This document shows, piece by piece, positions 23,322 to 30,411 of a DNA stretch of 33,427 nt. This DNA is from Verrucomicrobiota bacterium (lineage in GTDB: Bacteria > Verrucomicrobiota > Verrucomicrobiia > Opitutales > Opitutaceae). The stretch lies in NCBI GenBank assembly GCA_023391285.1, contig JAEWBF010000072.1, positions 1 to 33,427 on the forward strand, in the 5' to 3' direction. The notes beneath the pieces were generated by a model. That model saw only the letters and a program-made list of their open reading frames with translations, did no database searches and had not been told where the DNA came from. How positions within the stretch are numbered: position 1 is the stretch's first letter; the number at the start of each line of letters is the position of its first letter. Both the position numbers and the translations under genes were made by a program.

Positions 23322-24101
23322 CTACTTCCGCTGCGCCGCCAGCAACATCGCCGGTCCATTCGCGTTCGTCTCCTCCAGCAGATCCACGACGCGAAATCCG
23401 AAGTGCTCCACCGCACCCACGATGTCGCTCTTCGGCAACCAGCACGAATCGATCGCGCCTCCGCCGCAAAATCCCTTCCACTCCAGCGCCTCGCCATAAC
23501 GCTTCCGATAGAGCGAATGACGATAGCCCGCCACCGTCGCGACCGCCGGCTCCGGATCGAAATACCTCGCGACCTCCGGTTTAGCTTCGATCGCTGCTCG
23601 ATCGAAGAAATGCGTCCAGATCAGCAGCGTGTCGCAGTGTTGCGCGAGCAACGACAGCAGTTCGACGGGGTTCTTCTGGTGATACAACACGCCGCTCGCG
23701 ATCGCGATGTCGAAGCTCGCCTTCGTGTTGCTTAGATAGGGAACGAAATCGCCCAGCTCGAACTTCGCGCGATGCAGTCCGAAGACTTCCTTGATCACGA
23801 GACACTTCAGATACGCGCGCGAGTTGGCTTCGATCGACACCACCTCCGTCGCGCCTGCCCGCTCCACCATATACGTGTGCGCCGCCTCGAGCGGGCCTAA
23901 CTCCAACACGCGTTTCCCGGCAAAACCGCCGATCGCGCGCGAAAACCATTCGATGCGATAATCCTCAAACGCCCGCACCGGCCCCGTGCTCGCCACGAGT
24001 CCCGTCTCGTCCGGCAAACGGCACGACCATTCGCCTTTGAACAAATCCAGCGCGTTCTGCGCCGAAGGCACTGCATCGAAGTAGTTGGGAAAATCGGCCA
24101 T
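23322..24101 (-). CDS. Class I SAM-dependent methyltransferase-like protein
   Basis: The protein has 259 residues from MADFPNYFD. The open frame continues 19 codons upstream, but that part looks unrelated to a protein start. SAM motif I is VLELGPLEA (65-73), followed by VVSIEAN (acidic ligand Glu near 87) and FDIAIASGVLYHQKNPVELL, the motif typical of Methyltransf_11/31-like enzymes that act on small molecules or sugars. The substrate is unknown. A perfect TTGACA word (24146-24141 on this strand) lies 40 bases before the start without a clear -10. It converges on pilC and is divergent from tRNA-Glu. Confidence 0.85.
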   Translation of the reverse strand: MADFPNYFDAVPSAQNALDLFKGEWSCRLPDETGLVASTGPVRAFEDYRIEWFSRAIGGFAGKRVLELGPLEAAHTYMVERAGATEVVSIEANSRAYLKCLVIKEVFGLHRAKFELGDFVPYLSNTKASFDIAIASGVLYHQKNPVELLSLLAQHCDTLLIWTHFFDRAAIEAKPEVARYFDPEPAVATVAGYRHSLYRKRYGEALEWKGFCGGGAIDSCWLPKSDIVGAVEHFGFRVVDLLEETNANGPAMLLAAQRK

Positions 24102-24241
24102 ACGCGCTCTGCGCCTGAAAACCGACCAGACCCGCTCCACTGTCAACGCTTTGCCCACAAACCGAGCAGCGGCTCACAGCCTGCCGAAACCCCGCGCTTG
24201 ACGCCCGCTCCGAAATGGAAACCGTCTCCCCTCCCAGCGCC

Positions 24242-24316
24242 GCCCCCATCGTCTATCGGTTAGGACAGGAGATTCTCAATCTTCAAAGCGGGGTTCGATT
24301 CCCCGTGGGGGCGCCA
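24242..24316 (+). tRNA. tRNA-Glu (anticodon CTC), CCA encoded
   Basis: Folded by eye: acceptor stem GCCCCCA/TGGGGGC (24242-24248 with 24306-24312), D-arm GTC...GAC with a GGTTAG loop, and anticodon stem GGAGA/TCTTC (one G:U) with loop TTCTCAA, giving anticodon CTC for GAG codons. A 4-base variable loop and T-arm CGGGG/CCCCG around TTCGATT follow. Discriminator base is G, then genomically encoded CCA (24314-24316). The overall pattern GTCTATCGGTTAGGAC is typical of tRNA-Glu. Confidence 0.96.
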
Positions 24317-24513
24317 ATTTCCACCCTTAAATTTCCGAAAAAAGCAGCGGAAACCCAGCGCCTGCTCCGGACTGTAGAGTTGTGCTCGTGGGCGCCGGTT
24401 TTGAGAACAGCACTCTACCGCCGTATTGCGCGCACAAGCGGTGCCGGTGCCGTTCAACCCCATGAACATCCGGTCGATGGTCATCTCTGTTCGAGGAGCT
24501 TTCTTTCCCCGCG

Positions 24514-25368
24514 ATGAAAGCCCCCTCTTTTTCGTTCTTCTCTGCGATCCGTTTCCTTTGTGCCGCAACCTTCGCGACTCATGTCGCTTATTCGAGCGAA
24601 CCCGATCCCGAAACCCTGCGCGCCGGCCGCACGTTGATCGAGACCTCCGTCTACTCGCCCGAAGAAGATCAAGAACTCCTCGCTGCATTCGCCGACCTCC
24701 GCGTCTCTGATGTCAGCGACGGCATGGATGTCGCCGGCTTGAAAAACGTCGGTCTCGTCGATCCCGCCATCGCTCCACTCTGGCGCGACACCAAAGAGTT
24801 CAAGCACCGCGTCGTCGGCATCGCCGTCACGGCCCGCTACGTTCCGACCCAGCAGCCGCCCGCGCCCGAAGGAGCCGCACAACAGTTCAACCAGTGGATG
24901 GTCAGCTGGTATCGGAACCGCTCCTCCGAAGCTTTCCAAAAAGTCCTCCGCCCCGGTTCCGTGTTGATGATCGAAGACGCCCCCGGCGCCGACGTCGGTT
25001 CAATCGGCTCCAACAACATCATGGCCTGGCAGCTCGCCGGTTGCGTGGGCGTCGTCACCAGTGGCGGGGCGCGCGACACCGATGAAATCATCGCGCAGGA
25101 AGTTCCGCTCTACTACCGCCAGCCCGCCCGCGGCATTCGCGCCGGCCGCAACGACCTCGAGTCCGTCAACCGCCCCGTCGTCATCGGCGGCGTGCTCGTC
25201 AATCCCGGCGACGTGATCGTCGCCGACGGTGACGGCGTGATCGTCGTGCCACGCGCCAAGGCCAAGCTGGTCGCTGACTACGCGCGCTACACGCTCAACT
25301 GGGACAAAAACGCGCGAAAAAAACTCTACGAACGCTCCGGCCGCTCCATCGACGCATCCATAAAGTAA
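24514..25368 (+). CDS. Exported RraA-like protein (HMG/CHA aldolase superfamily)
   Basis: The protein has 284 residues with a hydrophobic N-terminal signal (1-28, FFSAIRFLCAATFATHVAYS), so export is predicted, which is unusual for a family known mostly as cytoplasmic. The RraA fold is clear: VSDVSDGMD (64-72), the loop GSIGSNNIMAWQLAGCVGVV (162-181), and SGGARDTDEI (183-192) with Arg187-Asp188, residues that bind the carboxylate and metal in the related aldolases. It ends with VVIGGVLVNPGDVIVADGDGVIVVPR. Family members cleave 4-hydroxy-4-methyl-2-oxoglutarate or oxaloacetate, or inhibit RNase E; the latter is impossible for an exported form. A GAGGAG word (24493-24498) is one of the few SD-like sequences here but is 15 bases from the ATG. 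The glycosidase-like gene follows after 15 bases, so they are likely one operon. Confidence 0.88.
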   Translation: MKAPSFSFFSAIRFLCAATFATHVAYSSEPDPETLRAGRTLIETSVYSPEEDQELLAAFADLRVSDVSDGMDVAGLKNVGLVDPAIAPLWRDTKEFKHRVVGIAVTARYVPTQQPPAPEGAAQQFNQWMVSWYRNRSSEAFQKVLRPGSVLMIEDAPGADVGSIGSNNIMAWQLAGCVGVVTSGGARDTDEIIAQEVPLYYRQPARGIRAGRNDLESVNRPVVIGGVLVNPGDVIVADGDGVIVVPRAKAKLVADYARYTLNWDKNARKKLYERSGRSIDASIK

Positions 25369-25383
25369 CTACACGCCCGCCCC

Positions 25384-26784
25384 ATGACCTTTCGCGCCGC
25401 CCTCCTCTTCGCCGCGCTCGCCGGTGCGTGCCTCGCCCTCGCCACCTCCGCCGGTGCCGCACCGCTTCGCATCCATCCGGAAAACCCGCGCTGGATCACC
25501 GACGACCGCGGTCGCCCGCTCTTTCTCACCGGCTCGCACACCTGGGCCACCGTGCAGGAGCGCCAACTGCCGGAAACGCCCAACTTCGACTACGACGAGT
25601 GGCTCGATTTCATGACGCGCCACGATCACAACTTCCTGCGCATCTGGGTTTGGGAGCACGCGTCGTGGATGCAGTTCACCGAGCGCATGGTCCGCTACTC
25701 GCCCACGCTCTACGAGCGCACCGGCCCCGGCAAAGCCCTCGATGGCGAACCGAAGTTCGACCTTACGCGTTTCAACGAAGCCTACTTCTCCCGCTTGCGC
25801 GAACGCGTCCTCCGCGCCAACGAACGCGGCATCTACGTTTCGGTGATGTTTTTCCAGGGCTTCAGCCTGGATAAAACCGGCGGCAAACCCGGCCTGCACA
25901 AAGCCTACAACGGCCATCCCTATCACCGCGCCAACAACATCAACGGCATCGACGGCGATCCCAACGGCAGCGGCACCGGCCTTCAGGTCCACACGCTCGA
26001 CAATCCGGCCGTTCTCAAAGTTCAGGAAGCCTACGTCCGAAAGATGATCGATACGCTCAACGACATCGACGGGCTCGTCTGGGAAATCGGCAACGAGCTC
26101 CACAAAAACGCCGTCGACTTCCAATACTACTGGATCGACTTCATCAAAGCCTACGAGCGCACCAAACCGAAACAGCACCTCGTCGGTCTCACCGGCGCGC
26201 ACGTCACGAACCAGAAACTCTTCGCGAGCAACGCCGACTGGGTCGCGCCCGAAAAACAGGACGGCTATCATCACGATATCCCCGACGTCGAAGGCCGCAA
26301 GGTGGTGATCATCGACACCGATCACATCGAATGGCTGAAGTCGCGCGAAGACCCGACGCTCCCGTGGCGCGCACTGATGCGCGGAGCGAATTTCATCTAC
26401 ATGGACACCTACAAGGACGCGCGCTTCGGCTCGCCTCCTGAACCCAATCCCGAAGAAGCCGAAATCCGCCGCCAAATGGGTTTCGCCGCGCGCTTCTCTC
26501 GTCAGATTGATTTAACGCGCTGCACCCCGCACCGCGAACTCGCCTCGAGCCAACATTGCCTCGCGTATCCCGGCCACGAATACGCCGCCTTCGTCCCTGC
26601 CGGAGAAAAACTCCAGCTCGACCTCAGCGCCGCCGACGGCGCCGAGTTCCGCGTCACCTGGTTCGATTGCCAAACCGGCGAATCGCACCGGGGAGAAAAC
26701 ATCACCGCTCGCGCCGATCTCACTCTCGAGACCCCCTTTCCCTCGCACGCCGCCGTCCACCTCCAGCGTATTGAAGAAAGGTAG
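25384..26784 (+). CDS. Exported glycoside-hydrolase-like protein (DUF4038/DUF6298-like, clan GH-A fold)
   Basis: The protein has 466 residues with a clear signal peptide (1-26, ending AGA). The mature N-terminus, PLRIHPENPRWITDDRGRPLFLTGSHTWATVQE, is the opening of DUF4038/apiosidase-like TIM barrels. Further blocks are NFLRIWVWEHASW (83-95), YFSRLRERVLRANERGIYVSVMFFQ, and VWEIGNELH (232-240), where Asn237-Glu238 matches the acid/base NE motif of clan GH-A. IIDTDHIEW follows (near 303-311). The C-terminal 80 residues look like a small beta domain. The sugar substrate is unknown; exported proteins and sulfatases nearby suggest an extracellular or periplasmic polysaccharide. Its TAG stop lies within a dispersed repeat. 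Confidence 0.85.
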   Translation: MTFRAALLFAALAGACLALATSAGAAPLRIHPENPRWITDDRGRPLFLTGSHTWATVQERQLPETPNFDYDEWLDFMTRHDHNFLRIWVWEHASWMQFTERMVRYSPTLYERTGPGKALDGEPKFDLTRFNEAYFSRLRERVLRANERGIYVSVMFFQGFSLDKTGGKPGLHKAYNGHPYHRANNINGIDGDPNGSGTGLQVHTLDNPAVLKVQEAYVRKMIDTLNDIDGLVWEIGNELHKNAVDFQYYWIDFIKAYERTKPKQHLVGLTGAHVTNQKLFASNADWVAPEKQDGYHHDIPDVEGRKVVIIDTDHIEWLKSREDPTLPWRALMRGANFIYMDTYKDARFGSPPEPNPEEAEIRRQMGFAARFSRQIDLTRCTPHRELASSQHCLAYPGHEYAAFVPAGEKLQLDLSAADGAEFRVTWFDCQTGESHRGENITARADLTLETPFPSHAAVHLQRIEER

Positions 26785-26807
26785 GGCGAGGTGTCCCCAC
26801 CGAGCCG
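26781..26807. repeat. Post-stop GC-rich repeat containing the glycosidase stop codon
   Basis: It starts GTAGGGCG like the element after rho1, and its 21-base core (26785-26805) matches 6504-6524 after hisF at 17 of 21 positions. The inner GGTG/CACC arms surround a TCCC loop. It fills most of the 34 bases between two convergent genes. Confidence 0.5.
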
Positions 26808-26818
26808 TTCCGCCAACG

Positions 26819-28663
26819 CTACCAGCCCCGCGGCTCCAAAATCTCTCCCTTCAAACTCTTCACATACCCCCCATACCGCGGATGCGGCACACCGGCCGCT
26901 TCATCGATCGCTCTCACCCGCTCCTTCAAACTCGCCGCCTTTTCTCCGAGCTGATCGATCGCTTCCAACGCGCTCATCGCCGCGAATACCCCAGCCTCGC
27001 GCGGGTCCGCGTGCTCACCCAACACCGCCAGCGCCGCCTCACTCGAACTTTTGCCATATTGCGCCAGCGTCCGCGCCGCCGCCACACGCACCCACGGCGA
27101 GGCATGGTTCATCGCCTCCTTCAATTCCTCTTCCGCACTTCGCACCGCCATTTCGCCACGCATCAGAAATCCCAATACCGCCCAAGTCCGCACCGCGCTG
27201 TCATCGTCGCGCAGTAGCTTACGCAACGCATCCACGTCCCCAAGGTCCAACCCCGCCGCCAAATCCGCCGCCGCCAGAACGCGTCGCAACGGATACACCT
27301 CTCCGTTCCTCGCCATGTCGTAAGGCGATCCTCCGCGCGACCGCGCCACCATCTCGCCTTCGGGCAGCAGACACACGTCGCGCACCTCCTCCAAATGCGC
27401 ATACAACGCCGCGCGCAGCCGCTCCTTGATCGCTCGATGCTCCGCCGACTCCGCGAGATTCCTCACCTCGTCCGGATCCGCTTCCAAGTCGTAGAGCTCT
27501 TCCGGCGTCCGCGGCGTCCGCCAGAACGCCGACTGCGCCTCATTCGTTTTTCCCGCGTCGAATTGCTCACGCCACACGTGCGTCGTGGGTGTTTCGAACT
27601 GATACGCGATGAACGGCCCCTGCGGCGTGTGCAGATAGAAATTCCGAAGATAAACATACCGCCCGTCCGTCACACTCCGCACCTCGTCCGCGCGCTCGTC
27701 CATCCTCCCGCGCGCCCCAAACAAATAACTCGCACGCTCCGCCGCCCATTGTCCCGCAAACGCCCGACCTTGCATCCACTCCGGCGGACGCACCCCCGCC
27801 AGACTCAGCACCGTCGGCGCCAAATCCACGAAGCTCACCAACCGGTCAGATCGCCCACCCGGCTGATACTCCCCCGGCGCGAGATGCCGCCACTTCGGCG
27901 GGAAATACACCACCAGCGGCACGTGCAGCCCCGAATTGCCCGGCCAGCGTTTGCTCCGCGGCATCCCGCTTCCGTGATCTCCGTAATAAAATACAATCGT
28001 GTCCTCCGCCAGCCCCGCCTCTTCCAACTCCCGCAGCCGCGCCCCCGCGTCCGCATCCGCCGCGCTCACCTGATCATAATACTGCGCCCAGTCGCGCCGC
28101 ACTTCCGGCAGATCCGGATGATACGCCGGCACGCGCACCTTCGCGGGATCCGTCACGAGTTCGTGCGGACGCACCCGAATCTGCGACTCATGGCTCTTCA
28201 TCGAGTTGAACACCGCGAAAAACGGCTGCCCCTCCCGTCGTTTCCGCCAGTGCGCTTCCTTCGACGATTCGTCCCACGTGCGTTCCGTCTTCGGCAGGTT
28301 GTAATCCTCCTTCTCGTTGTTCGTGCAGTAGTAACCCGCCTCCCTCATTAGCTCGGGAAACATCTTCGTCTCTCGCGGCATCGGCACCATCGAGCGCATA
28401 TGCATCGCACCCGTGCTGTGCGCATACATTCCGCTGATGAGCGCCGTTCGCGCCGGCGCACACACCGGATGCACCGCCCACACGCGGGTGAAAATCATCC
28501 CCTTCTTCGCCAGCGCATCGACATTCGGCGTCCGCGCGAGCTTATCACCGTAACAACCCATCTCCGGCCCATGATCCTCACTCGTGAGCCAAAGCACATT
28601 CGGCCGCTCCGCCGCCGCCGCCCACGCCGCCAAACTCGCAAACGCCAGAATCGATCTGCGCAT
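26819..28663 (-). CDS. Exported sulfatase with HEAT-repeat-like C-terminal domain
   Basis: The protein has 614 residues from MRRSILAFAS. The open frame continues 14 codons upstream but this ATG gives an ideal signal peptide (1-18, ending AAA). The alkaline-phosphatase-superfamily sulfatase domain covers about 20-460: NVLWLTSEDHG metal site (22-32), CAPAR (Cys68 to Arg72; Cys68 is expected to become formylglycine), GDHGSGMPRSKRW and DLAPTVLSLAG. Residues ~480-600 are short helical pairs (DDDSAVRTWAVLGFLMRGE, SPWVRVAAARTLAQYG) typical of HEAT-like repeats, an add-on found in some Planctomycetota and Verrucomicrobia sulfatases. It probably removes sulfate from a polysaccharide or sulfamate ester. 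No formylglycine-generating maturase gene is in the window. Confidence 0.92.
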   Translation of the reverse strand: MRRSILAFASLAAWAAAAERPNVLWLTSEDHGPEMGCYGDKLARTPNVDALAKKGMIFTRVWAVHPVCAPARTALISGMYAHSTGAMHMRSMVPMPRETKMFPELMREAGYYCTNNEKEDYNLPKTERTWDESSKEAHWRKRREGQPFFAVFNSMKSHESQIRVRPHELVTDPAKVRVPAYHPDLPEVRRDWAQYYDQVSAADADAGARLRELEEAGLAEDTIVFYYGDHGSGMPRSKRWPGNSGLHVPLVVYFPPKWRHLAPGEYQPGGRSDRLVSFVDLAPTVLSLAGVRPPEWMQGRAFAGQWAAERASYLFGARGRMDERADEVRSVTDGRYVYLRNFYLHTPQGPFIAYQFETPTTHVWREQFDAGKTNEAQSAFWRTPRTPEELYDLEADPDEVRNLAESAEHRAIKERLRAALYAHLEEVRDVCLLPEGEMVARSRGGSPYDMARNGEVYPLRRVLAAADLAAGLDLGDVDALRKLLRDDDSAVRTWAVLGFLMRGEMAVRSAEEELKEAMNHASPWVRVAAARTLAQYGKSSSEAALAVLGEHADPREAGVFAAMSALEAIDQLGEKAASLKERVRAIDEAAGVPHPRYGGYVKSLKGEILEPRGW

Positions 28664-28693
28664 AAAGTATCCAAGACCCCACCACCGCGCGCT

Positions 28694-28766
28694 ATTCGTG
28701 TTCATTCGTGTCCATTCGTGGTTCCCTTCCGCCCGTATCCGTGTTCATCCGCGTCCATCCGTGGTT
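28694..28766. repeat. Two 10-base-period ATTCGTG/ATCCGTG arrays (copies A and B)
   Basis: Copy A (28694-28723) has ATTCGTG at 28694, 28704 and 28714, each followed by TTC, TCC or GTT. Copy B (28737-28766) has ATCCGTG, ATCCGCG and ATCCGTG at 28737, 28747 and 28757 with the same spacers. The two arrays are 43 bases apart and differ consistently T/C at the third base of each unit. They fill the gap between the two sulfatase genes. Confidence 0.75.
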
Positions 28767-28774
28767 AACAACGA

Positions 28775-30316
28775 TCACCTCGCATCCCGATTCACCGGGT
28801 CCTCCACCACCAATGCCGCCGGAAAATCCGCCGCTTCCGCCCCGCCGCGCGTTTTCAGTCGCTTATTCAGGAAGCCGCCCATCGGCGCATTCAACGGAAT
28901 CTCCATCCCACCCAACTCGTCCATCATCTCGTAGAGCCGCGCCTCCATGTCCACCGCCACGCTCCGATACTCGGCCTCATAAAGCAGGTTCTTCGTTTCC
29001 CCCGGATCAGCCGCCAAGTCATACAACTCATCCGCGTCCCAGAGTCCGTAATACGTGATGTATTTGAAACGCTCACCGCGCAGCGCGAACACCGTCGGCG
29101 ACTGCGGGAAATTCTTCTCCCAGTAATACACGTAGAGAAACTCTTTCCGCCACGGCAGCTCCCGCCCTTGCGCCAGCCCGAGAAAACTCTGCCCGTCCAT
29201 ATGCGGCGGCGTCGCGAGTCCGCACGCTTCCAAAATCGTCGGCGCCACATCGATGTTCGCCACCACTTCCTCCACCACCTTCCCGCCTTCGAACAACGCC
29301 GGACACTGCATCACCATCGGCACGCGGATCGAAGTCTCATACGCCACGCGTTTGTCGATCAACCCGTGCTCGCCGAACATGAATCCATTGTCGCCCATGT
29401 AGATCACCAGCGTGTCCTCATACACGCCCATCTTCTTCAACTGCTCCATCACGCGCCCGATGCTCTCATCCACGGCGCTCAGCGTTTCACAATAGCGTTT
29501 GTAGTAACGCTCGATGTCCAACTCGCTGTGATACGGAAAATCCACCCCATGCCAGCTATTCCGCTGGTCCACCACCCACCGCGGCCGGTTTGTCTCCGGC
29601 GGCGGCACCGCCTCTGACTTCGGACGCTCGAAGGGCAGATCCTGCAACATCCCTTCGTGCCGCTCCGCCGGCGTGAAGTTCGCGTGCACCGCTTTGTGCG
29701 ATAAATACAGGAAGAACGGCTTCTCCCCCGGCTTCTGCTGCGCCAGCCACTCGAGCGCATAGTCCGCCAACTCGTCCGTGATGTAACCCTTCTGCCGCAC
29801 ACGTCGCCCGTCCACGTTCAACGTGTAATCCGGCGTTGGCGGCAGATATTCGCCCTGACCGCGGAAACTCACCCAGTGATCGAACCCCGGCCGCGGCTCG
29901 TCGGAGTCCCCACCCATGTGCCACTTGCCGATGAACGCCGTCGCATAACCCGCCTTCTGCAAATATTGCGGAAAATAAACCGTCCCCGGCGGAATCGGAC
30001 GGTTGTTGTCGATCACGCGATGCCGAAACGTATAGAGCCCCGTCAAGATCGACGCCCGGCTCGGCGAACACAGCGACGTCGTCACGAGCGCGTTTTTCAA
30101 ATGCACGCCGTTCCGCGCCATCGCGTCCATCTGCGGCGTCCGCGCAAACGGATGCCCCATGAAACTCATCGCATCGTAGCGATGATCGTCGCTGAGAATG
30201 AAAACGACATTCCGCGGCTTCGCATCCGGTATCCGCTCCGGCACGACGTCACGCGGCACCGGTGTCACCGCCCAAGCACTCGTCGCCGCCAGAACAAGAA
30301 AGATTAGGGAACGCAT
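28775..30316 (-). CDS. Exported sulfatase (Cys-type, arylsulfatase superfamily)
   Basis: The protein has 513 residues with signal peptide 1-16 (ending AWA). Sulfatase blocks: NVVFILSDDHRYDAM (36-50, metal ligands), SLCSPSRASILTG (81-93; Cys83 is the formylglycine site and Arg87 its partner), FIGKWHMGG, VIYMGDNGFMFGEHG (second metal site) and a C-terminal LYDLAADPGETKNL region. The lineup resembles choline/heparan/iduronate-type sulfatases, but the exact substrate class cannot be told by eye. It is upstream of the other sulfatase on the same strand; the repeat arrays separate them. Confidence 0.93.
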   Translation of the reverse strand: MRSLIFLVLAATSAWAVTPVPRDVVPERIPDAKPRNVVFILSDDHRYDAMSFMGHPFARTPQMDAMARNGVHLKNALVTTSLCSPSRASILTGLYTFRHRVIDNNRPIPPGTVYFPQYLQKAGYATAFIGKWHMGGDSDEPRPGFDHWVSFRGQGEYLPPTPDYTLNVDGRRVRQKGYITDELADYALEWLAQQKPGEKPFFLYLSHKAVHANFTPAERHEGMLQDLPFERPKSEAVPPPETNRPRWVVDQRNSWHGVDFPYHSELDIERYYKRYCETLSAVDESIGRVMEQLKKMGVYEDTLVIYMGDNGFMFGEHGLIDKRVAYETSIRVPMVMQCPALFEGGKVVEEVVANIDVAPTILEACGLATPPHMDGQSFLGLAQGRELPWRKEFLYVYYWEKNFPQSPTVFALRGERFKYITYYGLWDADELYDLAADPGETKNLLYEAEYRSVAVDMEARLYEMMDELGGMEIPLNAPMGGFLNKRLKTRGGAEAADFPAALVVEDPVNRDAR

Positions 30317-30411
30317 CGTCGATCAGGGGTTCGCGCCGAACGAATCCAAACCCGCGCCAACTTCAATCGACAGCGCGCGTTCGTTCATCAGGTTGAAGCC
30401 ACCGCGCGATG

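Noticed and set aside
24118..24146. TTGACA on the minus strand as the promoter of the methyltransferase gene
   Set aside because: The -35 match is perfect but the expected -10 position reads GGTTTT-like sequence. It is mentioned under the gene only.
24198..24226. TTGACG word as a -35 box for tRNA-Glu
   Set aside because: No -10-like hexamer is found 16-18 bases downstream, so a promoter call is not supported.
24290..24316. tRNA-Glu 3' end as an attachment site
   Set aside because: No second copy of the 3' end and no integrase was seen in the window.
24317..24513. Possible small RNA or leader between tRNA-Glu and the RraA-like gene
   Set aside because: No stable stem-loop, repeat or coding frame with family features could be recognised by eye.
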